Made by a program: the position numbers and the translations under genes. This document shows positions 23,533 through 31,804 of a DNA stretch of 32,605 nt, in pieces. The notes under the pieces are model-generated. The model made no database searches. It saw nothing but the letters and a program-made list of their open reading frames with translations, and was not told the DNA's origin. Position 1 is the stretch's first letter. Each line of letters begins with the position of its first letter. Location: assembly GCA_964459445.1 (NCBI GenBank), contig CAYWMP010000050.1, positions 1-32,605 on the forward strand. The letters are read 5' to 3'. The stretch comes from CAYWMP01 sp964459445 (GTDB taxonomy: Bacteria > Desulfobacterota > DSM-4660 > Desulfatiglandales > HGW-15).

Positions 23533-25035
23533 ATGATAGAGCTCAAATCCATATCCAAGTTCTTCCCTGGTGTCAGGGCACTGGACAATGTGGACTTTTC
23601 GGCCATGAGCGGACAGATTCATGCCCTCGTGGGTGAGAACGGCGCGGGGAAGTCAACACTTATCAAGATTATCGCAGGCGTATATAAACCCGACACCGGT
23701 GCCATCGTCTATGAAGGTCATCAGGTATCCTGGGATTCTCCCCAACAGACTCGTGTAGCAGGAATCAATGTGATCTATCAGGAATTTAATCTTTTCCCCG
23801 AACTTACCGTAGCGGAAAACATATACATGGCCCAGGAGCCTCTCAGTCGGATGAGGTTCATCAATCAATCGCTGATTGAATCCCGATCCTCTCGGTTGCT
23901 CGAAAAGATGGGCGTCCAGATCGACCCGCAGCAGAAGATCAAATGGCTTTCTGTTGCCGATCAGCAAATGGTTGAAATTGTCAAGGCCTTGGCTTCCAGG
24001 ACGAAGCTTCTCATTCTCGACGAGCCCACGGCCGTGATCTCAGGCCGGGAGGTGGACCTACTTTTCGAAAGGCTTCGCATGCTACGGTCGGAAGGGGTTT
24101 CCATCATCTACATCTCGCATCGGCTGGAGGAGATTTTCGAGATTGCGGACAGGGTGACTGTTCTCAAGGATGGTGAGTTGGTCGGGACACTCGATGTGGA
24201 AGGTTTAGAACGACACAAACTGGTATCCATGATGGTCGGAAGGGACCTTAAGGACATCTATCCCGCAAAAGCAAAACAAAAGGGCAAAAGCGTGTTGCGG
24301 CTCGAGAACGTCGGTGTGGCGGGTAAAGTTAAAGGCATTAGCTTCGAGCTTCATGAGGGAGAGATTCTGGGCTTGGCAGGATTGGTGGGCAGTGGGCGGA
24401 GCGATCTCGCCCATGCCATTTTTGGTAGCCTGCCTTTGGATGACGGCGACATCTACGTGGGCTCAGACAGCGCTCACACCGGTAGCCCTAAGAGATCCAT
24501 TCACGCCGGTATCGGGTTCCTCACAGAAGACAGGAAACTTGAAGGACTTGTCCTGGGGGCCAATATACGGGCCAATATCACCGCTCCCACCTTGAAGGAA
24601 TTCTCCAAGGCTGGTTTCATCGATTTCAAGTTAGAGAAAAGCACTTGCACGGAAGAAATGAAGAGGTATGCCATCGCAGCGAGACATCCAGAGGTCAAAG
24701 TGGTCAACCTTTCCGGTGGCAATCAGCAAAAGGTACTTTTCAGTCGGTGGGTAAGGGCTTGCGGCGATGCTCTGATTTTAGATGAACCGACGCGAGGGGT
24801 CGACGTGGGGGCCAAGGTGGAGATCTATCGCATTATAAGAGACCTTGCCGATAGCGGTGTGGGTATCCTGATGATAAGTTGCGAATTGCCTGAAATCATA
24901 GGAATGTGTGACCGTGTTCTGGTCATGAAGGAAGGCCAAGTCACCGGTGAGCTCATTGGAGATAAGATCACAGAAGAGAATATCATGCATCTGGCCACCA
25001 TTACCCTTGATCAAAGGGAAGCCGACGCGGCGTAG
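23533..25035 (+). CDS. Ribose-type ABC transporter ATP-binding protein (two ABC domains)
   Basis: A 500-residue RbsA/MglA-type ATPase with two fused nucleotide-binding domains. NBD1 (about 1-235): Walker A GENGAGKST, signature-like LSVADQQMVEI, Walker B LLILDEPTAV. NBD2 (about 255-495): a degenerate Walker A GLVGSGRSDLA, an intact signature LSGGNQQKV, and Walker B ALILDEPTRGVDVG. This asymmetry is normal for carbohydrate-type importers of the CUT2 class. It works with the two permeases that follow and the binding protein at 20983. The start codon lies 9 bp after the XRE-cupin stop, suggesting translational coupling. Confidence 0.93.
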   Translation: MIELKSISKFFPGVRALDNVDFSAMSGQIHALVGENGAGKSTLIKIIAGVYKPDTGAIVYEGHQVSWDSPQQTRVAGINVIYQEFNLFPELTVAENIYMAQEPLSRMRFINQSLIESRSSRLLEKMGVQIDPQQKIKWLSVADQQMVEIVKALASRTKLLILDEPTAVISGREVDLLFERLRMLRSEGVSIIYISHRLEEIFEIADRVTVLKDGELVGTLDVEGLERHKLVSMMVGRDLKDIYPAKAKQKGKSVLRLENVGVAGKVKGISFELHEGEILGLAGLVGSGRSDLAHAIFGSLPLDDGDIYVGSDSAHTGSPKRSIHAGIGFLTEDRKLEGLVLGANIRANITAPTLKEFSKAGFIDFKLEKSTCTEEMKRYAIAARHPEVKVVNLSGGNQQKVLFSRWVRACGDALILDEPTRGVDVGAKVEIYRIIRDLADSGVGILMISCELPEIIGMCDRVLVMKEGQVTGELIGDKITEENIMHLATITLDQREADAA

Positions 25036-25165
25036 CAAAGGTGTCGAAGGTTTCAGAGGGGAGCTTGAAAAGACTCTTCGGCCTAAGGCGTCGAAGGTCA
25101 GGAAGAATCAGGGACGGGAAAGCATCAACAGGCCTCAATGTCCAATTCCATTCAAAGTGTCTAAA

Positions 25166-26113
25166 ATGAAGGACCCACTAAAGAGAATAATGACCCAATT
25201 CGATCCATCGATTCTGTTCGTATTGGGTCTTCTTTTGACTCTCATCATCACGGGATCGGTGTTAAGTGACCGCTTCGGCACGCTCAGCAATTTTGCCAAC
25301 ATCCTGGAACAGTCCGTTTCGTTGGGCCTTGTCAGCATAGGCCAAACCCTGGTCATTCTGACAGGGGGCATTGATCTTTCCATTGGTTCCTTGATCAATC
25401 TCACCTCATGCCTGACATCAGGTATCGTGAAAGGAAACCCCGAAATGGTGGTTCCCGTGGTAGCAGGCGTTCTGTTCCTGGGGGTGGCGATCGGAACCAT
25501 AAACGGTTTACTTATTATCGGACTGGGGGTACATCCCCTGATCGTAACGTTGGGGATGATGTCTCTGCTTCAAGGTGTTACCCTCATCTACACGCTCATG
25601 CCGCCGGGCTCGGTGCCCATTTCCTTTGAATTCTTTGCATATGGACGCGTACTCGGGTTTCCCTTCGGCACATTGATTATGCTGCTCCTTTTCATCTTTG
25701 TCGGACTGTTTCTACGAAGAATTCGCCTTGGCCGATACATTTATGCCGTGGGGGGGAACCCTGAGGCTGCAAATCTTTCTGGCATATCGGTCAACAGGGT
25801 TTTAGTGTTTGTTTATGCTTCATGCGGGTTTTTCGCCTCCCTGACCGGGGTTTACCTGGTTAGCCGTATGGGTCTTGGTGATCCCTGGATAGGACAGGGA
25901 TATGAATTGGCTTCCATTACGCCTGTGGTCGTGGGTGGAACCATACTCGCGGGCGGGAAAGGAGGTGTCCTGGGAACGCTGCTTGGGGTTTTCCTTATCT
26001 CATTCCTCAACAATTTACTTAACTTCCTGGACATCTCAGCCTTCTATCAATGGATTGTCCAGGGCCTCATCATTATCATTGCTGTTTCGTTCTATATTGA
26101 GAAGGCACGATAG
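25166..26113 (+). CDS. Ribose-type ABC transporter permease
   Basis: A 315-residue inner-membrane permease of the RbsC family with 8-10 hydrophobic segments. The ATG at 25166 was chosen because the membrane protein starts there (MKDPLKRIMTQFDPSILFVLG); the open frame upstream overlaps the ATPase gene and lacks family likeness. No clear ribosome binding site is visible. Family features: GQTLVILTGGIDLSIGSLINL, YAVGGNPEAANLSGISV, and TPVVVGGTILAGGKGGVLGTLLG in outline. It pairs with the second permease gene 11 bp downstream, probably as a heterodimer. The 130-bp gap before it contains two copies of GTCGAAGGT but no gene. Confidence 0.92.
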   Translation: MKDPLKRIMTQFDPSILFVLGLLLTLIITGSVLSDRFGTLSNFANILEQSVSLGLVSIGQTLVILTGGIDLSIGSLINLTSCLTSGIVKGNPEMVVPVVAGVLFLGVAIGTINGLLIIGLGVHPLIVTLGMMSLLQGVTLIYTLMPPGSVPISFEFFAYGRVLGFPFGTLIMLLLFIFVGLFLRRIRLGRYIYAVGGNPEAANLSGISVNRVLVFVYASCGFFASLTGVYLVSRMGLGDPWIGQGYELASITPVVVGGTILAGGKGGVLGTLLGVFLISFLNNLLNFLDISAFYQWIVQGLIIIIAVSFYIEKAR

Positions 26114-26124
26114 AAGAGACCATT

Positions 26125-27090
26125 ATGGCGAATGGCATCAAAATCCATAGCAATCAGCTCAGTTTCATGATTCCCCTGTTCCAGAGGTATGGGCTATTTA
26201 TCTTTTTACTAATATTGATCGTTACATCATCAATCCTATCTCCGCATTTCTTAACCTCAAAGAACATTGAAGACATTTTGAACCAAGCGGCACCCCTCGG
26301 CATCGTGGCTATAGGCCAAACCTTTGTTATTCTCACCGGAGGGCTCGATCTTTCTGTTGCTTCATTAATGGCCACGGTTGCGGTGCTTGCAACTGCCGTG
26401 GGCGCTAAAGGCGATGTCATGGTAATCCCCATTTTCCTTTTGTCCATGGCATTGGGGGCGATTCTGGGGGTCGCCAACGGATGGCTCGTTACCAAACGAA
26501 AGGTCTCGCCCTTCTTGGCCACTCTGGCAACTATGATTATGCTTCAAGGAATCCGTTTCGCCTATACCAAAGGTGCCCCTTCCGGAATATTGCCGCCTAT
26601 GTTCCGAACCTTCGGAACCGGTTCATGGTACGGCATCCCGATCAATCTCATAGCATTGGCCATCTTGGCAGTGATACTCTGGACCATTCTTTACCGGACA
26701 TCGTATGGCAGAAAGCTCTATTTGGTTGGCGGGAATCCGAGAGCGGCTTTTCTGAGCGGTATTAACAGTGATGGAGTGATCATCGTAGCTTATATCATCT
26801 GTTCTGTCTTTGCCTCTCTGGCTGGGCTGTTTCTCGTCGGCTACACAGGGAGCATCGACAATTGGGTGGGGAGGGGGTACGAACTGGATTCAATTGCCGC
26901 CGTTATGATGGGAGGCGCGTCCTTTAAAGGAGGGCAAGGTGGAATCTTTGGTTCGCTCGCAGGCGTGATTGTCCTTATTGTCATCTTCAATATGGTCCTC
27001 CTGATCGGACTCCCGGTTCAAGCCCAGATGATTGTTAAAGGATTGGTCATTATCTTGGCTTCGGCCTTTTATTTGTCCAGGAACATTTAA
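26125..27090 (+). CDS. Ribose-type ABC transporter permease
   Basis: A 321-residue second RbsC-family permease, diverged from its neighbour but with the same landmarks: GQTFVILTGGLDLSVASLMA, YLVGGNPRAAFLSGINSDG and SIAAVMMGGASFKGGQGG in outline, with hydrophobic segments throughout. Two distinct permeases point to a heteromeric channel, as in several CUT2 systems such as AI-2 and other unusual-substrate importers. It starts 11 bp after the first permease and ends 22 bp before the flavin oxidoreductase gene. Confidence 0.92.
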   Translation: MANGIKIHSNQLSFMIPLFQRYGLFIFLLILIVTSSILSPHFLTSKNIEDILNQAAPLGIVAIGQTFVILTGGLDLSVASLMATVAVLATAVGAKGDVMVIPIFLLSMALGAILGVANGWLVTKRKVSPFLATLATMIMLQGIRFAYTKGAPSGILPPMFRTFGTGSWYGIPINLIALAILAVILWTILYRTSYGRKLYLVGGNPRAAFLSGINSDGVIIVAYIICSVFASLAGLFLVGYTGSIDNWVGRGYELDSIAAVMMGGASFKGGQGGIFGSLAGVIVLIVIFNMVLLIGLPVQAQMIVKGLVIILASAFYLSRNI

Positions 27091-27112
27091 CGAGAATTGA
27101 GGAGGTATAGAT

Positions 27113-28231
27113 ATGTCAATAGTGTTCGAAACAACAAAAATAAATGGTATGGAAATCGCGAATCGTTTCGTTCGATCAGCCACTTGGGAGGGTTTGGCAG
27201 CGGAGGACGGAACATGTACATCTCAGTTGACTGATGTCATGGTGTCGCTAGTCCGAGGCGGCGTAGGCCTTATTGTAACCGGGCACACATACGTGCGGCC
27301 GGAAGGCCAAGCTGGACCCAGGCAACTTGGTATCCACAATGATGAAATGGTTCCAGGGCTTACTGAGATGACAAAAGATATCCACGAGTCGGGCGGCAGA
27401 ATAGTTCTTCAAATGGCTCATGCCGGCTTTTATGCTGCGACTGACTTGAGCGAGCAGCCCGCGTTGGCGCCTTCTGCGAGCCCGTCCCATTCCGAGAATA
27501 TCGCAAAAGAGATGACTGGGACCGACATTGAAGCCGTTGTGGAGGCATTCGGCCTTGCCGCGGAAAGAGCCAAATCAGCCGGTTTTGACGGTGTGCAGAT
27601 CCATGCCGGCCACGGCTATATGCTCAATGAGTTTCTCTCACCAGCTTATAACTTACGCGATGACGAATATGGAGGTAGCCTCGATAATAGGGCCCGGATT
27701 GTGCTTGAGGTTCTCAAGAGGGTGAGGGAAGGTGTTGGCATCGAATACCCGGTTCTTGTCAAGTTGAATTCTCAGGATTACCTGGAAAACGGCCTGGACC
27801 TGAAAGATTCCCTCCAAATAGCAATGATGCTGGACGAAAAAGGCATTGATGCTATTGAATTGAGTGGTGGAACAGGCGACTCGGGCGACCTGATGCCTGT
27901 CAGACCAGGCAAGTTGCCCGAGGAAAAAGAAGGCTACTATCGGGATACGGCCAAAACGTTTAAAGACAGGATTGGCGTTCCCCTGATTCTTGTCGGAGGG
28001 ATCAGATCTTTTCCGGTGGCCGAGAAACTTGTAGAAGATGGCGTAGCAGATTATATCTCAATGAGCCGACCATTCATCAGGGAGCCTGGTCTGGTTAATC
28101 GGTGGAAAGATGGTGATAGGGAAAAAGCCGCCTGTGTTTCAGACAATCAGTGTTTTGGTCCTATAATGAATGGAGATGGCTTCTATTGTGTCGTAGATAG
28201 GAAACTCAAGGATAGGAGTGCCAAACAGTAA
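27113..28231 (+). CDS. NADH:flavin oxidoreductase, Old Yellow Enzyme family
   Basis: A 372-residue single-domain TIM-barrel flavoenzyme. GAGGAGG precedes the ATG. Characteristic segments: NRFVRSATWEG near the start (FMN-binding region), QMAHAGF, the substrate-pocket motif IHAGHGYMLNEFLSPAYNLR DDEYGG in two adjoining parts, and the FMN phosphate region LVGGIRS plus ADYISMSRPFIREP. It lacks the C-terminal [4Fe-4S]/FAD extension of 2,4-dienoyl-CoA reductase-type members. Ene reduction or a related redox step on the imported compound is plausible from context, and the substrate is unknown. Confidence 0.9.
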   Translation: MSIVFETTKINGMEIANRFVRSATWEGLAAEDGTCTSQLTDVMVSLVRGGVGLIVTGHTYVRPEGQAGPRQLGIHNDEMVPGLTEMTKDIHESGGRIVLQMAHAGFYAATDLSEQPALAPSASPSHSENIAKEMTGTDIEAVVEAFGLAAERAKSAGFDGVQIHAGHGYMLNEFLSPAYNLRDDEYGGSLDNRARIVLEVLKRVREGVGIEYPVLVKLNSQDYLENGLDLKDSLQIAMMLDEKGIDAIELSGGTGDSGDLMPVRPGKLPEEKEGYYRDTAKTFKDRIGVPLILVGGIRSFPVAEKLVEDGVADYISMSRPFIREPGLVNRWKDGDREKAACVSDNQCFGPIMNGDGFYCVVDRKLKDRSAKQ

Positions 28232-28276
28232 ATCGTTCAATGTTAAAAGAATTCTATGCAGAGCAGGAGGTGTCCT

Positions 28277-28726
28277 ATGGAAGGAATTTTTCACACAGGC
28301 ATAACAGTATCTGACTTGGATCGCTCACTCCCATTCTATAGGGATATGCTCGGTCTGGAGTTAATAACCGGGCCAACCGATGTCTTCGAAGGGGATGAGC
28401 TTTCCAAGGGCGTCGGTGTGGAGGAGGCAAAATTGAGACTGGCCATATTCAAGGTAGGAGAGGGATCCCTCGAACTCCTTGAGTACCAGAACCCCAAATC
28501 CTCTGTCGACAAACCCATGCCGCCGAATACCATCGGTGCCATGCATGTTGCCTTTCGGGTCGAAGATGTTCAGGCAAAGATGAAGGAATTTGAAGAGCGC
28601 GGGGTCAAATTCCTTTCACCACTGAATGTCGTAGATGAGGGACCTCTAGAGGGCTGGAAATGGATCTATTTCAAGGATCCCGATGGCATTACATTAGAGT
28701 TGGTTCAGTTTGATCCACCGGAATAA
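28277..28726 (+). CDS. VOC-superfamily (glyoxalase/bleomycin resistance fold) protein
   Basis: A 149-residue vicinal-oxygen-chelate protein. The ATG at 28277 follows AGGAGG; the open frame starts earlier without one. Two beta-alpha-beta-beta-beta modules are visible, beginning with FHTGITVSDLDRSLPFYRD and MHVAFRVEDVQAKMKEF. The four usual metal-ligand positions are filled: His in FHTGI, Glu in LELLEY, His in MHVAF and Glu in ITLELVQF. Such proteins isomerise, epimerise or lyse 2-oxo compounds. It is followed by a second VOC gene, and the pair may act together. Confidence 0.88.
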   Translation: MEGIFHTGITVSDLDRSLPFYRDMLGLELITGPTDVFEGDELSKGVGVEEAKLRLAIFKVGEGSLELLEYQNPKSSVDKPMPPNTIGAMHVAFRVEDVQAKMKEFEERGVKFLSPLNVVDEGPLEGWKWIYFKDPDGITLELVQFDPPE

Positions 28727-28817
28727 GAGCTGAAAAAACAAAACGGCTTTTTTGAGTGAGCAAACTCATTTTGGGGATCAAGCGGGATCGTTCCGCGAAC
28801 GAGCAGGAGACGATGCT

Positions 28818-29258
28818 ATGATGGAGTTGGCTTGGCATCACGTGGCCATTTCTGTCAAGGACATGCAGAAAGCTCTCTGGTTTTATCGAGACCTTCTTGG
28901 TTTTGAAGTAGACTGGGAGAGGCCACGCTACAGCGGTAAGGCCATGTCCATGGTGGTAGGACTGCCCGAACCCGAAGCCCGCGTGGTTATGCTGACAGGT
29001 TACGGCACACGGATTGAACTATTCAAATACAATACACCCGCCGGTGAGGCATGTGGCCCTAAGCGACAGTGCGATTTCGGCCTGACCCATTTTGCCTTCT
29101 CGGTCAGGGGGATTCACCAGATCTATGAGCATCTCTTGGGTGCGGGGGTTAAATTCAATGCCCCGCCTCAGAACCTCCGATCTGGTGTTTGGGCCACCTA
29201 TATGAAAGATCCTGAAGGAGTGACTATAGAACTTATAGAATACAAGAAAATGGTGTAG
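28818..29258 (+). CDS. VOC-superfamily protein
   Basis: A 146-residue VOC protein, similar in layout to its neighbour. GCAGGAG lies before a double ATG (28818/28821); a TTG at 28752 is less likely. Modules start with WHHVAISVKDMQKALWFYRD and THFAFSVRGIHQIYEHL. Likely ligands are His in WHHVA, Glu in RIELFKY, His in THFAF and Glu in TIELIEY. It is the last gene before a strong terminator and so closes the long plus-strand cluster. The function is unassigned beyond the fold. Confidence 0.85.
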   Translation: MMELAWHHVAISVKDMQKALWFYRDLLGFEVDWERPRYSGKAMSMVVGLPEPEARVVMLTGYGTRIELFKYNTPAGEACGPKRQCDFGLTHFAFSVRGIHQIYEHLLGAGVKFNAPPQNLRSGVWATYMKDPEGVTIELIEYKKMV

Positions 29259-29338
29259 GCGATTTTGCTTCCAGCACCACGTGGCTTAATTATTTCCAAA
29301 ATCCATCGGCTTGGCCGTGGGAAGAATTAAAAAAGGGG

Positions 29339-29384
29339 TCTGCCGTTGACTCTTGTAAAAAATAGGCAAGAGTCAAAGGCAGAT
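29339..29384. terminator. Strong bidirectional hairpin terminator
   Basis: A near-perfect stem of 16 base pairs: TCTGCC and TTGACTCTTG (29339-29355) pair with CAAGAGTCAA and GGCAGA (29367-29383), with one G/A mismatch. A T-run follows on the plus strand (29384-29387) and an A-run precedes it at about 29329-29334, so it can end both the VOC operon and the minus-strand PIN/AbrB operon. Confidence 0.88.
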
Positions 29385-29405
29385 TTTGCCCTTTAATGGG
29401 TGACC

Positions 29406-29873
29406 CTAATGTTTATTCTCACCATTATCCAACATGCCCAGCAGGCTGCGGACAGTCGACAGAAAACCACTCGGCCGTTGCACGGCGATTTTGTGGGAGG
29501 CTGGAGTGAAATGTCGCACATTAAAGGTCAGCAGGTAGGAACAACCCTCCTTTAAGGCGGCAACAAGAATCGGCAGGTCTTTGGGATCCGCCTGTCCCTC
29601 ATAGGTAGTGAGATCATCTGGTTGCGGATCATCAACAATACGCAGCGAACGACCTACCAGAAGGCGGAATTCGGGTAGCTTTTCAGGGATCTTTTCGGCA
29701 AGATTTCGCTCAACTTCTTTCACAGCCTGCTCTGAACTGACGCACTCTATGAGTGTGATTTCTCCCATCCTCAACACCACATGGCTGGCCCCATGCTCAG
29801 TTGGTGCCGCAGCACCTGCAAAGATCACATCAGCATCCACGAAGACCTTAGGTTTATCCCTCGGATCGGCCAT
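29406..29873 (-). CDS. PIN-domain toxin (VapC-like)
   Basis: A 155-residue PIN-domain protein, probably an RNase toxin. The ATG at 29873 was chosen over one at 29906 because PIN homology begins directly after it (KVFVDADVIFAGA, first catalytic Asp). Other acidic residues are Glu in SEQAVKEVERN and Asp in DPKDLPILVAA; the last position reads LLTFNVRHF, with Asn, as in many relatives. It overlaps the AbrB-type antitoxin gene by 20 bp, the classical antitoxin-then-toxin layout. Together they form a type II toxin-antitoxin module. Confidence 0.85.
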   Translation of the reverse strand: MADPRDKPKVFVDADVIFAGAAAPTEHGASHVVLRMGEITLIECVSSEQAVKEVERNLAEKIPEKLPEFRLLVGRSLRIVDDPQPDDLTTYEGQADPKDLPILVAALKEGCSYLLTFNVRHFTPASHKIAVQRPSGFLSTVRSLLGMLDNGENKH

Positions 29874-30129
29874 ATTTCTTTGCCACATAGTGTTCACGCT
29901 GATCACGTAAGGCCTTAAGCATCTCTTCGATGCTTAGCCCTGCCTCCAGGCGAGCGCGCTCGATTTCTCGTGCAAGTTCGGGAACCATCGGAACCATCGG
30001 CGTCAATACAAAGATTCCGTCCAGATCTACCAACCTAAAAGTATCCCCTGACTTGATCTTGTATCGCTCTCGCAATTCAGCAGGCAGAGTGAGCGTGCCA
30101 CGCTTTCGCACCTGTATGGTTGCATCCAT
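29854..30129 (-). CDS. AbrB/MazE/SpoVT-type antitoxin
   Basis: A 91-residue antitoxin. The ATG at 30129 follows AAGGAG; the frame reaches further upstream without family likeness. The N-terminal swapped-hairpin barrel reads ATIQVRKRGTLTLPAELRERYKIKSGDTF (about residues 3-32), the DNA-binding AbrB fold. The C-terminal half (about 48-90) is helical and charged, the part that usually wraps the toxin. It overlaps the downstream PIN gene by 20 bp and probably represses their shared promoter at about 30130-30185. Confidence 0.88.
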   Translation of the reverse strand: MDATIQVRKRGTLTLPAELRERYKIKSGDTFRLVDLDGIFVLTPMVPMVPELAREIERARLEAGLSIEEMLKALRDQREHYVAKKYGRSEG

Positions 30130-30185
30130 CGTGAAACTCCTTCCGAAGATCTGATATTGCCGATTTTCTGAAAACATACTCTAGG

Positions 30186-30532
30186 ATGCTCAATCTGTCA
30201 AACCACTTTTTTGAAGTGCCCACCCCCTTTTCCAGCAATTTTGACCTTTCACACGCCACAGCGATGGAGGTCCACGGCATGCTCACGCAACCTCAGTTGA
30301 TGGTCACTGTAAGCACTCCGAAGGTCCGGCGCTCGCTGAACGTGCTCGGAGTGGAGTTCCGTTTTGTCAATTGTCTGCAGCGTCTTTTTTTCGGTCTGGC
30401 CGACCATTGGGCGACAAAGCAGGAGAAGGTCTGCGTAAGCGATTTGGAACGGACCATCATTGACGGACTCAAAAGACCAGAATACTCCGGCGGTATCACC
30501 GAAGTAGCAAAGGGGCTGCGGCTTCGACGTGA
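30186..30532 (+). pseudogene. AbiEi-family antitoxin fragment
   Basis: A reading frame whose centre matches AbiEi-type antitoxins of type IV toxin-antitoxin/abortive-infection systems: SHATAMEVHGMLTQPQ, VSTPKVRRSLNVLGVEFRFV, HWATKQEKVCVSDLERTIIDGL and YSGGITEVAKGL. The N-terminal winged-helix part is missing, and the C-terminal part is replaced at about 30530 by an unrelated fragment. No AbiEii nucleotidyltransferase gene follows. It is therefore a decayed remnant, not a working system. Confidence 0.75.
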
Positions 30533-30817
30533 GGATACCAACAGGAGCAACTTGCTACGATCATCAAGGCAACCACGGGCATGGCACTGGACAGGCACGA
30601 AATGAAGGCTATCGCAGCAGGCATCACGAACAATACGAGGAGGTTCAATCTCAGAGAGGGGCTTACCCCTCAAGATGATTGCCTGCCAAAGCGATTTCAC
30701 AGTGAGGTGCTGCCGGAGACCGGGAAGGTGATCACGGAGGATCAGATGGGGCAGCATCTTAGGGATTATTACAAAGCCCGGGGCTGGAATGAGAAGGGTA
30801 GGCCTGCAATACCCTGA
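30533..30817 (+). pseudogene. C-terminal fragment of an aldehyde:ferredoxin oxidoreductase
   Basis: About 95 codons, in a different frame from the preceding AbiEi fragment, match the extreme C-terminus of AOR enzymes: EQLATIIKATTGMALDR, NNTRRFNLREGL, LPKRFHSEVLPETGKVI and LRDYYKARGW. The protein resembles the end of the intact AOR at 8699-10468 but with many differences, so it is a relic of a separate paralogue rather than a recent copy. The main part of the gene, including the iron-sulfur and cofactor regions, is absent. Confidence 0.8.
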
Positions 30818-30885
30818 TGCGCGGTCAGGAAACTACCCGGGTTTTGAGAAACCGATGTGAGCCTCCACAAATAAGTGAGTTAGGT

Positions 30886-31041
30886 CTTTTTTCGATTTTC
30901 CGGTCTTAAATCCCTCACAGTTGTTCCCGCTCGCCACATTTCCGAGTTTCGGATCTCGCCCAACTCTTCATCGAGTTGCTCTCGATAATTAGGCCGGCTA
31001 TTTGTCTCAAGGACGATCTTGGTTTCCTTACCGGAAACAAC
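30886..31041 (-). pseudogene. Duplicated 3' end of ilvC
   Basis: This 156-bp stretch repeats 31808-31963, the 3' end of the ilvC gene, in the same orientation with a constant offset of 922 bp and no indels. I count 11 differences in the best 149 bp, about 93% identity. It encodes the IlvC tail only. Together the two copies form direct repeats around the DUF4258/DUF2283 pair and an FAH fragment. Confidence 0.88.
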
Positions 31042-31082
31042 TCAGTATTTACACATTCGGCCAATTGAGCTAATATCTTTCC

Positions 31083-31325
31083 ATGCCAGGATATAACTAC
31101 ACGGAATATTTTGAAAATGAAGTATTACGGAAACGGCCCTATATAAAAAGAGAATGGTGTATTCATGTCATAGAAAATCCCACAAAAGTTGAGCGGCAAG
31201 AAAACAACCGTTTTCGCTTTTGGGGAGAGGTCAAGGAACTCGATGGTCGTTTTTTAAGAGTGGTGACACTCAATGATAAAAAGACTATCCATAATGCTTT
31301 CCCTGATAGGAGGTTCAGCCCATGA
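31083..31325 (+). CDS. DUF4258-like small protein, possible toxin partner
   Basis: An 80-residue basic protein (YIKREWCIHVIENPTKVERQENNRFRFWGEVKELDGRFLRVVTL), resembling the small DUF4258-type proteins with an RNase-toxin-like beta sheet often found next to DUF2283 genes. The ATG at 31083 has only a weak binding site (AATATCTTTCC). Its stop overlaps the next start as ATGA, so the two genes are translationally coupled. A toxin-antitoxin role is suggested by size and pairing, not proven. Confidence 0.7.
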   Translation: MPGYNYTEYFENEVLRKRPYIKREWCIHVIENPTKVERQENNRFRFWGEVKELDGRFLRVVTLNDKKTIHNAFPDRRFSP

Positions 31326-31540
31326 AACTGAATTATTATCCTGAAACAGATTCACTCTATATTGATTTGTCTTCCAAGACAAGCAAGGAAAGTGTAGAGA
31401 TCTCTGAAGGCATCGTTATAGACTATGATGAAGATGGTCATATAACCGGCATTGATATTGATAATGCAAGTCACAAAATCAACCTTAAAGAAATCATTCT
31501 CAACAAAGTCCCCGCACAACGGCAGGCAATAACTGCCTAA
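31322..31540 (+). CDS. DUF2283 domain protein, possible antitoxin partner
   Basis: A 72-residue protein with the DUF2283 pattern: MKLNYYPETDSLYIDLS at the start, then EISEGIVIDYDEDGHITGIDI and a C-terminal helix. AGGAGG precedes the ATG, and the first four bases overlap the stop of the DUF4258-like gene. DUF2283 genes commonly sit beside DUF4258-type genes. The pair lies inside direct repeats of the ilvC 3' end. Confidence 0.82.
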   Translation: MKLNYYPETDSLYIDLSSKTSKESVEISEGIVIDYDEDGHITGIDIDNASHKINLKEIILNKVPAQRQAITA

Positions 31541-31564
31541 TCCTGATGGGTAAAGAATGGCACT

Positions 31565-31723
31565 ATGAAAATCGCACAATTCTACTGCGGACAAAATATT
31601 CGATTAGGTATGGTTGAGGGTCGTGGGCTGGTCCCTATTGATTTTGATGGGGATATGATCGACTTTATCAAGAATGACCGGAAGTTCGAGGCTCCCGCAA
31701 GCACCATGCCAATTTCTTGGTAG
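31565..31723 (+). pseudogene. N-terminal fragment of a fumarylacetoacetate hydrolase (FAH) family gene
   Basis: A 52-codon frame whose sequence (MKIAQFYCGQNIRLGMVEG, LVPIDFDGDMIDFI) matches the N-terminal segment of FAH-family proteins. It stops at 31721-31723 after KFEAPASTMPISW, where relatives continue into the catalytic domain. The catalytic and metal-binding part is absent from the following 80 bp, so this is a truncated relic. Confidence 0.7.
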
Positions 31724-31776
31724 GTATGACCGGCGCTTATCTTGAGTCGGCCTGGACAGTGTAGGAAGAATGAAAT

Positions 31777-31796
31777 GGCGGGCAAATTAGCCCGCC
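31777..31796 (-). terminator. Hairpin at the 3' end of ilvC
   Basis: GGCGGGC (31777-31783) pairs perfectly with GCCCGCC (31790-31796) around six bases, 8 bp beyond the ilvC stop. On the minus strand it is followed by ATTTCATT, a poor T-tract, so termination may need help. On the plus strand a T-run follows only after 10 bases. Confidence 0.6.
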
Positions 31797-31804
31797 TCCA
31801 TTTA

